Shown piece after piece: positions 32,701 through 47,700 of a stretch of 64,000 bases of DNA. The notes under the pieces are model-generated. The model was not told the DNA's origin. It worked only from the letters and a program-made list of their open reading frames with translations, and did not search any database. The DNA lies in NCBI RefSeq assembly GCF_963678635.1, contig NC_087063.1, positions 74,051,617 through 74,115,616 of the forward strand. Direction: 5' to 3'. Every line of letters starts with the position of its first letter. Within the stretch, counting starts at the first letter, position 1. Both the position numbers and the translations under genes were made by a program. This DNA is from Symsagittifera roscoffensis (Eukaryota > Xenacoelomorpha > Acoela > Convolutidae).

Positions 32701-35700
32701 TGAATTACTAGCAAAACAGCTAATTAAATATTCATCAGTCTATGCAACATCCAAATTTGATGTTGGCAAAATCAGCTCATCACTACATCTCCCATTAAAA
32801 CCAGACGCAGTTTTCAAAAAACAAAGAGCAAGTAAAGTACCAATTCACTTACACGATAAAGTGAACAGATTACTCGACATTTTAGAACAATACAACATTA
32901 TATCACCAGTAAACAAAGAGGAACAACCAAAAGGCAACACATTTATCAACCCTGTTATCATTCTAGCCAAAAGAGAATCATTAAAAATTGTTCTCGATGC
33001 TAGATACCTCAACTCACTCATAGATGAATCAAAGTGTAATTGGCCCATTGAACCAATACAAGTTATTTTAACAAAAATAAACGGAAAATACTTTACCACC
33101 GCCGATATGAATAGTGCATATAATCAAATGCCATTAGATGAACAATCACGACGCTTAACACAATTTGTTATTGGAAACCAACAATACGAATTCAACCGCT
33201 TATTCTATGGAATATCCATAGGACCAGCAGCATTTTCAGCTTTTATGAGCAAAATTTTTCGACCACTAATACTCAAGAAAAATGCAATCACCTATTTAGA
33301 CGATGTTTTTATGCGATCACAGACAAAAGAGGAAATGTTCAATGTTTTAGAACAATATCACCAAATACTTCAGAACGAAAATCTGAAGGCCGCCCCCGAT
33401 AAATCACACTTCTTTTTGACAAAAGTTAAATTCTTAGGACATAATATAGAAAGAAAAACAATCACTCCATTGAAATCACGTATAGACGCTATTCAAAAAC
33501 TCCAACCACCAACAAATAAAAAGAAAATCCAAGAATTCCTTGGAATGTTAAACTTTTTAAGCAAATATGTTTATAAAATGCAATTATATCTACGACCATT
33601 CTATAACATACTTAGACAACAAAATAATTTTGAATGAAATACAGAACATCAAACACGATTTGAAGCAATTAAAAAACTTCTAACTGAACAAATTTCAAAC
33701 ACAATTCCAGATTCAAATCAACCATTTTATGCAATGTGCGATGCTTCGAACTTTGGCATCGGCGCAGCATTATTACAATCACATAATAGCACAAATAAAA
33801 TGAACCTCATATCAGCAAATTCTCGATTATTCACTCAAGCAGAGCTACGACTCTCAACTCTAATGAGAGAATGTACAGCCATAATATATACACTAACAGA
33901 ATATGAATTTCTGATACTTGGATCAAAACATCCCACAGTTCTATTCACAGACCATAAACCAATCATCTTTCTTTTTACACAAAAGTCTAATCCAAACCAC
34001 CGAGTTTATAGATTTCAACTCATTTTAATGAAATTCCCAAACTTACATATAGTTTGGACCGCAGGAAAAAATCTTGCATTACCAGACACCTTAAGTCGAA
34101 ATACGCCACCTGAATTACTTACACGTAAAACCACAGTTGAAATACCCAAAAACATAAAATTCTACCTTGCAGAAAATGAAATATCACCCCGATTGGAATG
34201 CAAATATGCAGTAAAAACTGACGTTGAACAATCACAAATAAATAATTTACAACATTTCCCACTTTATTTAGATTGTCAAAATAATCACTATGAAGTTGAT
34301 CTACTTGGAACATCAACTTTTAAACCAATCCCATATTCACAATGGATAAAAAATAACACCCAACAAAAAAGAATAAAACAATCCCCGCCTAAAAAAGACC
34401 ATTTTCCACTAATTGAAAAAGAAAATTGGACTGATAAAATAAACTTATCAGGACCACAAACAAACGATTCAAAATACACAATAAATCAAGTTTTTGACCT
34501 CCATGACCCACTTGACACAATACCCTTATCTAAATTAGAAATTGAAAACATTTTTCTCCCCCCAACAGAAACAATTACAATTTCAACACTGAAACAATAT
34601 CAAAACCTTGACCCAGTAATTCGACAACTGAAATCATGGCACAAATATAAAACTAAACCTATCAAAGCAGATTCAACTATTCTAGGAAACAAAACACTCC
34701 TCCGATATTTTCGAAAATTCAATAATACAACAATTAACGAAAACACAGACCTTATAGAATACAAACTAAATGAATCTACAGTTCCCTGTCTCCCTTTAAG
34801 TATGATTCTTATAGCTTTTAATATTTCACATACACAAAATATTAAAGGACACTCTGGATCAGAAAAAACATATTCAAATTTTGTACAAAACTTTTATTTC
34901 CCAAATGCACCAATTTGGATAAAAGTACTATGCAATGACTGTATAGTATGTCAACTAAATAAACCTTACCCAAATCAAAAACAAATAGCACAAAAACAAG
35001 ATTTTAAAGGACAAAGTTTGTACTTTAATCATCGTATCTCCTTTGATACAAAAGGACCAATTTCACCCTCATCAGAAGGAAACTCCTACATCATGGTAAT
35101 TGTTGACGCATTTACACATTATGTAGCACTTAACCCAGTACCACATTGTAACGCTTATTACGCTTACACAACACTCTATGAACACTGGATAGCAAAATTC
35201 GGACTACCAGAAATTTTAGTTACAGACAACGGTACAGAATTCATAAATAATGAAATCATCACACTATGTCATTTATATAACATTAAACACAAACCACGTA
35301 CATCTCACGCACCTTGGACAAACGGCTTAGTCGAAGGTATGAACCGTTCATTACAAGAATATCTCAGATGTATCATCAATGGAAATGATACAAGATATAC
35401 CGAATGGTCAGCAGATGTAAAACTATTTCCCTTAGCATATAATTCACAAATCACGACAACTTTAGGAATGTCACCATATGAAATGGTTTTTAACCAAAAG
35501 CCACGCAAACCAATAATGTTTACAGCAAACTCTCATAAAAACGCACAAGGTTATTGTCAACCAAATAAAGACTCAATTTGTTATAACCTACCATTACATA
35601 CACACGATGAAGACCATTTTCATCACCCACAAATTCTTAAATTAGCCTCCGGTACACACACCGAATGGATTTTAAACAGAGATAAAAAACACAATGAAAT

Positions 35701-38700
35701 TTACCAAAAGGTAACAAAAAAGTTGTTACAAAGGCAAAATATTAATGAACAAATAAATTCACGCTTTACACCAGCCTCCGATTTAAAAATTGGAACATTT
35801 GTTTTAATACCCAATTTTAATACTCAAAAAGGAATTTCAAAAAAGTTACAACCCCTTCGTAAAGGACCATACCAAATAATTGCAAAACCCACTGATGTCA
35901 CATATAAAATCACCGACTCAGATAAAAAAGAAATCGTTCAACACCGAAATAACCTATTACCTTATTATCCAAAAGAATACGCACTCCGCGAACTAACTCA
36001 ATTATATTCTTTTACAGGTTGAAAAGTTATTCAAAATGACCCACATACGGACAACATAACAAAGGAACAAAATGATATTCACCTCGGAAATCAAAATACA
36101 AAATCAAACACCACAAAAAAACAATACAAAAAATCTCGATCAAAATACATCTCAAAAAGAAAGAAAAAATAGAAAAATGACAGAACAAATAATACCCCAA
36201 AAACAAATCGACAAATCAGAACATAGAGAGTCTTCACGACTTAGAAATCAACCACGTAAAAATTATAAAGTATTCATCCCACAATCTAAAATATTAAAGA
36301 AAGTTGAATTTCAAAAACAACCTTAATTCTACATTTAATAATCTTTGCACCTCTGAAACATTTTACACTTTCAATTTTCAAGATAACATGCTGATAAACA
36401 CGCAGCGATTCTAGTTCAAAATTAGCCAATAGGATTCATCCAATCCGTCACCTTCTATAACTTTAACACAAACCAACTAGACGAAAAATATTAAACTCCA
36501 GGCATATCTATAACTATAACTCTACGACCTCCAGGTCAAAAATAAGCAAACCACTTCAACTTGACAACTAAAATAAATATCACCATAATATCATAACCCT
36601 CCCTTATCTAACAAACCAAAGATCAACAATATTTCCCCAACTCAGCCCTCAAATACCCCCCAAACAAATATGTTAAATTAGCCTAAAGTAAAAGAACGAC
36701 CATTTTATTTAGCCTAAAGTATAAAAATCTCAAAAATACCCGAGATCATTTGACAAATGAAAATAAAGACAAAGAAGACCTCCCGATCACCATAAAAATT
36801 GCCCCCAACAATTTTTTACAAAACTCAACCCACTTGTCAAAAAACTAATAAATAATCCGACCACACTTGAAAATTGCCCCAAACAACAAAAAATATTCGA
36901 TCACGAAGCCATTTCTTAAATGCTCTTCTATCAAACAGTCACTAAAATTATCACAAACCTCAAACAATTTTTTACGATACTTGAAACTTTCATAATATTT
37001 CTTTTTGATATCCTTGAATCTTTTCTAATATTCTTAATCATTTTTTGTAATATTTTTTAAATTTTCTACACTATATTCGAACTATTTCTCCAACTTTCAA
37101 AAACCCTTGATTATATCCACAGGTACGATTCATACAACTTGTCTAAATGATACGAACTATTTTCAGTAGAACTGATATTTTTCTACTATTTGTAATTTTC
37201 ATAACATTTTTATCATCCCTCATTTTGACCATATGCAAATGTATAAAGAAAGCAATCCTCCCATTTGCCCTAGCAACAATCCTTCTAATTCTTTTTTTTA
37301 GAAGAATACTATAATAAACATAAACTTTTTCACTAAAAGAATAGACCAAAAAAGCTATCAAAAATTGCTACCCAACAATCACATAGTCAGTCTTCACCGA
37401 CATCATCCCAAGAAAACCCGACAACACTTTCAACTACCCAAAACATCCAAACATCTACACGAATTTCTTTTCAAGATAACCCATATACCTTTGAAGAACG
37501 ACACGCTCGTTTATCAGAACCACTAGAACCAGTTCAACGACAAGCACCTCTAAGCGAACCAACATATAACTTATACCCAACACTACCACAAGAATTAAGT
37601 AGAATAAGAAATCCTAGTCAAAACCAAAATACAGTCGAAATAAATAGACAAATTATACATCCTCGACGAAACAGAAATTTTCAAACTCCCCGAGTTCATT
37701 TTGACATACCCCAATCCCCATCACAAAACACTCCAGAAAACCCCATTGGTATATTACCAGAAACCCCTACGCTTCTTTCACAACGTAGCACCTCAAGCCT
37801 ACCATCAGATTACTTAGGTTCAACACCAACATCTGAACAAATACGTGAAAATCCCTTTAACCCCCCAAACCAGGCATCACGACTACCATATTGGACAACA
37901 CATTCATTTACACAAGGTGAATTAAATTTAGTCAATGATCCAATAGATATTTCTACGGATACAACAACATCCTCATCACTACCAGAAACATTATCACTAC
38001 CATCAACACCATCAATAAGCCAGATTTCACCACCACCTTTTAACTTAAATTTTCCAAATAATCTCGACGCCAGATATCGAGAACAATCATCAACAAATAT
38101 CCCTTTAAGACTAGATTGGAATACATTTACAGCCCCTCCACCATTATTTGGACAACATCTAGAAAGTAATCGCCTTCACAACTGGGCACTTAATAGATTA
38201 CAATACCGACAAGACATTCACGACGATATCCGTGATCACAATATCCAAATACTCCAACAAAACAGTTTACAATTAAAGTTTGAAATCACAGTTAAATTAA
38301 ACAACATTACTCAACATCCCTACCCATTAAACCCACCAAACATAACAGCCCAATCACTACCACCACCATTTATAACCACTGAAGTAATATATAAATACGA
38401 CAGATATACCAAAAAGACAATTGGTTACATCACATTTTATAACCCATACTCAGGATTATCATACACATGTATATTCTAAAATTATTAATTTTTCTCCAAC
38501 TCCTTTTTCTAGTAATCTCAAATCAAAACATAAACCCTTCTCCCCGCACAGGACCCCAAGATTTATTAGTAACACATTACGATTGTGAAGAAAACGAACA
38601 AAAAACACTACACAAGTATGCAATAAATCAAGTATCACAGTGCGAAACAGAACCCCAAGCCATAGAAACTACAAATGTAATAGCAACACTTTATTCAAAA

Positions 38701-41700
38701 GCCCGAGCAACTACAGTTATAGGGTATAAATTCACAGCAACATTTTCTGAAAAGAAAGTACATTGTTCACAAGTCTCAAACGGAAATAAAAACCGACTTG
38801 ACCATGAATCATTCTACCAGAGTAATATAGAACCACTTTTACATCTCAATCCCGAAGATTGTAAAAACGAGTTACTCCGACTAAACATCACAAAAAATAA
38901 AAACACAGATAGAAATTTAGTATATTTCCAAGTTTTTTCAGATTCTGTACATCAAGCAGAACTTGAAAGATATCAAGGACATATAAAATTAGATGAAAAA
39001 TACCCATACAACGGCGCACACGGACGATTAACCTATGACATGCACGATAAACACTGGATACCACACATTGGTATAAATGACCCATCAAACTGCAAAGCAG
39101 ACACAAAAAATTAAGGATACCAAGAAATAATGTTTTTCGATTGGAAAATACAACTCGAAAAAATACAACTCACACAAGATTTATCAGACAACACAATGAT
39201 TTATCAAGGAGTTAGATTACCTTGTAAAAACGACCAAGGTTATTGCGACCCTACAACCAGAACACAAGCAACAATTGTTTGGTTCCCCGAAGACACATGT
39301 ACAACATTTCAAGTAGCAAAAATACACGCTCGTATGATAAAATTTCACGAAAAATATTTTATACAATCAATACCATATGAACAAGTAAATCCATTACGAA
39401 AAATAAGTTCTAATTTTCGAAACATTCATAATATAGAAAATAAATTAACACGTTTTCAAATATATCAAGAAACAGAACTTGCATGTAAATACAGAAACCC
39501 ACTTCACAAAACACAATACTCTGAAATATTAGTTGAATACGAAAATGGATTCGACATGACCACTGGAAAAATAAAAGTCGACCCATACGCCACAAGTCAT
39601 CCCCTAAACGAAGGAACATCATATATACCAGTTAATTTTCAAAAGAATACAGGTCAACCTGGTGGACATTTAAAGCACCAAGACGATCAAAGCACACGTT
39701 TACAAGAACTATCACTAATGAATAGTACATATTTTGGTAATATCCACTATGATATTCACTTAGATATGAAACTAGACTACACGATTAGCCGAATTTTTCA
39801 AGAAATGTCACTCTCCGAATTAGAAACATTACACCAACTATGCGAATTAGAAAGAACACAAATATTACAATCACTTGCACTAGCAGTATTAAAAATACCC
39901 TACGCAGGATATTTACTATCAGGAAATAGATCAAATTTTTTAGACTATGAAGGAAACATCTTATGGTTTTATACTTGTACTAAAAAAGTATCACCACTAT
40001 ACGTTTTTGAAGATAAACGATGCTATAAAAGAATCCCTATCTTTTATAAGAATAAAGTACATTTCGTTGACACACTTTCACGAAGAACCTATTTCTGGGA
40101 TACCGCAGTTCCATGTGGATCAGAAAATAGCCACAACGTAGTACAACTAAACCCTGATGAAGATAAATATTACCTTCTCACCCCATATCCCACATTAATG
40201 CAATCACTCAAAAAATTTTCACCAGAAAGCATTCGCGCTATCGCTCGAAACCCAAATATAGACTTACAATCAATAGGAATATACTCAAAATCAGATATTC
40301 AACATCACATTAGAACACAACAATTCCAGGAATTATTAACACAAATGGACACAATACAAAGACAATCAATTGACCAAAACTTACGCAAACTTCCAGGATT
40401 TGCAGACATCTATACGCAAGACTATAGCGGATATTTTAAAGACATTAAAGATTATATATATCTAAACGGTGAAAAATACCGTCCCCAAGATATATCACCT
40501 ATCAATATTTTTAGCTTTGTTACACTCAAGAATGAAATTCTTGATTTTCTAGGATGGCCCTACTACATCTTAGAAAAACTGACTATTTTATACGCAATGT
40601 TTAACTTTATTGGATTTCTTTTTTCACTCTTAAAAGGAATCTATAACACATGTGCTATACACACACAAGTCAATAGACAAGCAAGTGTAGCACGCATACT
40701 ATTTGCAGGATTTTTTGGAATATTTTCTACATCTATAAACAAAATTCTTTTAGACGCACAAATAAAAGAATATAACACAAAAATAGCAACAAGACAGAAC
40801 ACATACGACGAAGAACATAACAATGCAGACACAACACCAACAGCACCACAGTTACCACCCCTACCACATAACCATCCATTATCCCTAGTCCCACGTAATT
40901 TTCGAAATTTAGCCATAACACATAATAATTTTAGACCAACCATATCACAAAGTCCCATCCAACATATAATGCCACACCACTCACAAGATGAAAATACTTA
41001 TGAACAAATTATAGAACAACCCCATACCACCGCTTTTCAGTCTCAAAATAATAATTTTTTTAGCCCACGATGAGCCGACAACTTGGATCCCTACACCGAT
41101 CAAATTCCCACCCAACCAACCTCACCACTCCAATCCCAATAATACCACTTTTTGCTTTTCCGCCACCCGATTTCCCATCCAGTAATGTAACATCCGGCAT
41201 GAATTCCGATACTAATTCACACATCTCAGTTTTATACTCCATCTCACAACTCAATAACCCGAATATTGAAACCCCCGATGAATTTGCCGACTCTGAACCA
41301 TCTCCATCAAATAATTTTCACACCAATCCCTTAAATTTTTCCCAACCCCCTTTTCAACCCATACTACCAAATAACCCTGACCCAACCAATTCTACACCCT
41401 CTTATGCTTCCCAAGTCACTCCAACCTACTCCTCACTTCACTCAGACCAATCATCTCATTCTCCAGACACCCCCCGAATCTCCCCAGAACTAGATAATTT
41501 CATTACCCTACAACAACAACCCTATCACCTTGACACCCCAACCATAAACCAAATCTCATCCACAATAGATTCATCCAACCCTCCTACCCCTACACCCTCT
41601 TCAATTTATACTGAATCATTAGCACCATCATCCACAACTACTGAATCTTCACTCAGCACTAATAGAGCTTACCGCACTTTTAAAAGGAAGTTCCCCAACC

Positions 41701-44700
41701 ATCCTTTCCCAGCGAAACCAGGAACAGCCCGTGAATATATCAACCATCCACAACACACTAACACAAAAGAATTTTTAGCTATCACCTTACCCTCATTTCC
41801 ACAATACACCTTAAACACCCCTCATGACACTAACGAGACACGTAACTTTGTAGACGAATACGTTTTAATGCCTACCCTTCCTTGGACCTCATATTATCAT
41901 TTTACAAATCCCCTTTGCTTACCTTTATCTAACACTCATATCGATATAGAACGAAATAAGGACATGCTATATCGACTCACTACACCACTAACACCTAGAC
42001 AATTTACTTACATTGGATATAAAAAATCACTAAAAACACACACTGCACCCCGAGCTAATGAATATACACTAGAATATTACGATCATAACATCATCAGAAC
42101 TAACCAAGATCAATTCTTAGACGACGATCGCTTCGCTAACCCACAAATCACCGAGAAATTTTTCATTTAAACACCATATGTATTTACACTAAATATCTTC
42201 GATCGCAAGTTTGACCACATTATTTCAGAAGCACTAACAGACACGCAAGCCTACGAAAGTTTTAAAGAACGCTTCCAAATATTTTCACTAACCTTTCATT
42301 TCCTTGCACCACATGAAAGAGATTTGCACTGCTCACACGATATTATGTTGCGCACTAAACAAACACACACATATACTTATTATCGTTTCATCCAAAATCA
42401 CTTTGACCTACACACTCCCTCCAGACAACCACACCATCGTTTTCAATTCATCAATTCCAAATACACCTCACCATTCTTTCTTAACTTCACATATTGCATT
42501 AAAGATACTAACCTTCATGGTATTCTTCGAAATTATGATCCCATAACCCAAATGTATATCTTTTGTCCCATCACCAAGACCTTCAACGCAGAAGAATCCC
42601 GACCCTTCCTCATCCCACACGAGTTTGTACAACCTATAGAAATCCCCATTTTAGAATTCATCCATAACACTAAATTCAACCACAAATTATATAATCTAAT
42701 CCAAAACACACCTTATGAATTTGCAGTTGGCACTGAAGAACTAACCACCATTAAGGCACTTCAATTGCTTTGGCCACTGCTTCAAACTAAAAATATCATC
42801 CGCATCTTAGCCAAATTACTAACAACTTCAGATCTCATCCACGACATCTTCCCCCACGGTTTCTTCCCCGACGACTAACAGGTAAGTATGAATTATACAT
42901 ATTACTAACTAATTTAAATATTAGAAACTCACCATTCTTTATCCATGTTTTCTTTAGAATTTTAGCCTTCATCCTAGATCATCTGAAAAATTCACAAAAG
43001 AAAAATAAAAAATAGCAAACTTCTTCAAAACTGTTTAAAACCCTATTAAATTTTTGCACCAACAATTAAATAAATATAATACCAATGCAGTAAATTAATT
43101 TATAAATTTTTCCCCCACAAGCAGTAAATCTAATAATGATGAAAATTTGTAACTTAATTTCCCCCAACAACTAGCAGTAAAATTAAAATTCTATGTAGTA
43201 AATTAATAAGAAGCAAATACAGTACTAACCTTTTGCTATTTTCATTCACTCGCACAAGAATTCTATCCAAACTCGCACAGCTCGCCCACGAAGAATTGTT
43301 TAAAATAATGAATTTCAGTTTCAAGCTTTCACACTCGATAACTCTAACACAAGATAACACGTTCAAACTTTCCTTTAACCCGGTTGGAAAGGAATTATAT
43401 ACTAAACAAAACTAACCAATGCAGCTTACTAAACACCACAACACATAGCATAACAGCATGACTAAGAAAAGGAAACCAACGGTACCCAAACCGGATTAAC
43501 CCAGTTTAAAACTGGATAATTTATTCTTTTGAAGACTATTATAAAGTCTAAGAAAGAAATAATAAAACACAAAAAAGTCGAAAGACAAACCCATACCACA
43601 AACAATTTGATTTTTGAAAAAAGGACACAACCAACAAAACATAAGAAAAACCACAACAAACCCAACATAAAACGTTGTCACATAACAGGACCTCTCACAA
43701 AAACCGCATGCAATCATACTCCCACTCCTGGCCTAACCCACCAGGAAGGACGTCCTGAGCATGCTCTATAGCCGGCCTAACCCACCGTGCTACATCCACG
43801 CTTTGTGACCACACTCCTATTTTTAATAAGAGCTACTCAAGGGTGAGTAACTCTTCAAAATAACTGAACTAAAACAAAAAGCTTTTGTGAAAACAACTAA
43901 CTAAAATCATAATTAAAAAATATTAAACTAATAAAAGTTTTATAAAATGTAAATTACATTATGCAATACATAGATCAGAATACAACACCAAGGACGAACA
44001 ACCAAAGACAAAACGACCCTACTACACTCGAGAAAGAATGGCCAACTACAATCAATATGCCGCCCACAATCACAACTCAAAGGATTTAGAGTACGACTTG
44101 ACTTCGCAGAAAAGGACTTCATTGAACTAGACCAATGACCACCTCGATGTTCAAGTATACGTACAGATCCGAGTAACCAGGCATCCCCTCCACGCACAAT
44201 CTCCACGCCATTCCCAGACAAGGTCAAACACAAAGAAGTTCTCACCAATGAAACAGAAAAACCTGACATAGCCAACCATTCTGAAATCAGATTTGAGTTT
44301 GTTGCGAAAACCCAGTCGTTGTCTTGAGAAGACACAACGATTGAATCTGGGACTTCTCTAATAAGAAAACCCAGAAGAAATAAGATGTTCGCCAAATACC
44401 AACGTCCATCATCCATCTTTTGAATTGCAGAAAGACTATTCTAAAAAAAAAAAAAACTCTGTAAAACCCGGATGGGTGGAACCTGATCTAAACTACATTT
44501 TATGATTGGATAAATTAGATATTTTACCAATGTAAAGTATTTAATATTAACCAATCATGATCCATCTAACTAACAATCCACTTATTTGTAAGTGCTGAAA
44601 TTACTTGTAATTTCAGCACCAGAGAGATTTGAATTTAACTTAGAAATTAGTTGAACTCTCCCGAGTACTTCAGCAGCCGCAATAAACCAGTATACCCTAG

Positions 44701-47700
44701 ATCTATTGAGCCTAGCAGAGACTAGTTAAACAACCTGAGACTAGATAGTATAAGAGTAAGATTAGGATCGGTATTAGACTAAGAAGTTGCACGAATCTAT
44801 CCGGCCGAAAATAAGATAGCGTGACGAGCAGACGGTGTACCCTATCCGAAATTACTCTATGAGTTATACCCATCGGTCCTAACTCAAAGAGTTAGGGTGC
44901 GTATCTTTATGTTTTAGGGTGGATATCGGCACAGTGAACAGGTCTTCGCCTGTGTTCCAGCGTCTGTTCCTTATCAACCTGTTCACGAGTGTGGACGTGG
45001 CAATTCGAGATGGTACACTCTACTCCAACACCATCTGTGACAGGGGACCGCCATACAACCAACAAGTTTGTCCTGCTTGATAATATTATCCCCCCCCCCC
45101 CCTAATCGACCAAGTAAAAATTTTCCATTATACTCCTTAAAAACCCCTTTTTTGCAAAGAAAACGGTGACTGGAACATTCTGTGATAAAGCAATCGGTTA
45201 TTCTTGTCTTATTTTCCATTTTTCACTTCCAACTCTTTTGATTTTCTTGAAAATTATTCGATTTTTTAGGTGAAGAGATTGCGAGAATGTGAGAAACTGC
45301 TGGTCGCTATAGAACTATCTGGCATGCTCAATGACGCCCCTCTCGCATTCCAGGCCATAGTTCTCTCCTATGGCCTCATAGTGCCCATGATCCAGAACAA
45401 ACTACCGTCCGTGCCAGTTGCCCAGATACTACTCCGCATCCACGCTGTGTTGACGGAACTGCCAGCCAACCTTCGAATTCGGAAACAGCAGTCGATCACA
45501 GACTGTATTTCTCACATGATAGCCTGTATCACTTTTCATACCGCAAGGGTGAGTTCTCAAGGCCATTATCACGAATGAAGAGATTTGAATTCAAAACATT
45601 TTTCACTCTACATTTTTTTTAAAATTCGCTCGATTTCGAAAATTTCAATTAGTGTGTTTTGTCTTTTTTTGTTCTGATGTCAAATTCAACTTTCTTCCTG
45701 AAAAATCTAGAAAAATTTCCTTTTTGTGTGGGTTTTCCTATAAATGATGCTACGTGCTACCACTAGGGTTTGTGGTCCCTTTTTTTAAAGACTCGAAAAA
45801 CGTAAGCCGAATTCTTAAAGCATTGTGGAATCCAACGCGACGTTGGGTGAAATTTGCTTCAATGGCCAAAATTTTTTGTCTTTAGGTTAAGATTCTATAA
45901 TTTGACGACATTTTGAGTAGGCATCTTTTGTTATCCATGGACAAAAGCCTCTAAAACATTGATATCATTTGTATTTGAAACTAGAGGCATTGTGGTGGCA
46001 AACTTTTGTGCTTGTTTATACAATTTATTGGTATCGTAACCTGCGCATTCTCCTTACTTTTGTGACTTCTCAAATGGTATGATTATTAAACAGCATGAAG
46101 TGGAATTTTCCCAAATCGCACGGTATTAAAATATTTAATTTGGGAATTGTGTCATCTGAAACGTAATTAGCTTATGATGCACTAGATTGTGAACAATTTC
46201 AGCTGTTGCGAATTTGGAAGCAGAAACCTCTCGCGCGTGAGATAAATTCAACGGGAAGGAAACTCCTCACGAATGTGGAGAAAACAGCCGCTCAGATTCA
46301 CCAGGCTGAGTCCCCCCGATCCGGAGGCGGCGCAGGGGGTGCGGGGGCTGGTAGTGCGAACGGAGGCGGAGGATCCCATCGCGACGAGGCTGATGGCGAG
46401 GACCAGGATCAGGACCAGCTGGGAGCCGAGGGGAAAGAAGGTAGCTTTCAAGATAAATACCAGCTTTGGAACAGTTTTATCAAAAAAGTGTCAAGCGTAA
46501 AGGTTGGAAAAGTGTCAACAAACTCGAGGAAACGGAGAACAAAAAATCATTTTTCTCAGTTACCTTGAGTTTTTTCACACTTTTTCAACTGCCTGTTGGC
46601 TGCATTTCATCAAATCACTGTAAAATATTAAATTCTAGACATTTTTGGAAAATTTAAGAATAATGAGCATATAGATTAATGCAAACTTATGGTTCGAAAA
46701 TAGAAGGCGACAACTTAGACGAAGAACGGAGCCAGGCTGGAGATCCCGCAGCCGCGGCTCAAAGTGGAGCAGCGGGTGGTGAAGCCTCCGGAGCCGCGGG
46801 AGGAACAGGAGGTGGAGACGACAACACCGACAAAGGCAGTGTCGCTGGCACTCTCCGCGAGAAGGATCCGGCCAGAAATGTGACGATCGGAGGTGTGGCG
46901 GCTCCTCGGAAGGCGCTGGAGGTGACCAAGCAGCCAGGAGGGGGGAGGGGGAAGAAAAGGGATGCGGACCAGAGCGATGAGTTGAGGGCACTTCAGGCGA
47001 ACATGCTGAGACTGTCTAGAAATAGTGAGTCACAGTTGCTATCTAAAAAAATTTGGTCCTGCCCGTTATTGCCGCCCATTTAATTACGAGATGAGAAATA
47101 CATAGATTTTTTTCTGGTATCTTAAGTCCAATTTACTCAATAGGCATCAATAATAACATGCTCATCAAATAATATCAGAATCTATTAATTGAATCAAATC
47201 GTGGATGCAGTTTAAATCAATCAAAAATAATTAGATACATGCTTTTCTTCGATTGATTAGAGAAAAAAGGTAAAACTCAATTTGTTTTCTAGTCCAACCA
47301 TCCGACGAATTGTACGGAACTGAGGATCCGATAGTATTGCACGCATACGTGGCCAGTCTCCCCGCCAAGGCCGCCTACAAGGAAATCAGCAAGTTCAAAA
47401 AGAAGCCTGCCTTCCTTCAGTTTCTTGTTCAGGTTCGCAATTTGATTTTTGCGTCTCATTTTCATTACGCATGCAATTTTTAGCAAGTGAAGTCAAATCA
47501 GCTTAATGACTTTTTCCAATCAAACAAGTGGTCTAACACAATCATTGAATCCTTTCGAATGCTTTCCTAATTATAAATTCAAATTCCACGTGTCTCGTTT
47601 GGCACTCTTGGCCCAGCGGTAGAACAATGCAGAAAAGGTTTTGAGTTTAAATCCGGCCAGGAGCTGCTTCTTTTCCAAACTCGAAAAATATCCCGTTCGG

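Larger units (their letters stand above)
25955..44886 (+). mobile_element. Full-length giant Ty3/gypsy-type LTR retroelement (18,932 bp)
   Basis: Bounded by two 410-bp LTRs that I read as identical base for base, with TG...CA ends and AAGA duplications. Order: LTR, primer-binding region, 1.27-kb leader, small basic ORF, gag, pol, membrane ORF, ORF-X, Env-like, ORF-Y, antisense ORF, LTR. Gag-pol identity rests on a CCHC knuckle, DSG protease, YLDD reverse transcriptase, RNase H, HHCC and DDE integrase and a GPY/F motif. The 19-kb size is several times that of ordinary Ty3 elements. In-frame stops occur in gag, pol, Env and ORF-Y, so this copy appears non-autonomous despite its apparent youth. 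Confidence 0.95.

Noticed and set aside
47609-47654. Possible tRNA gene
   Set aside because: Box A and B are present but no complete cloverleaf can be drawn; better explained as a SINE head.
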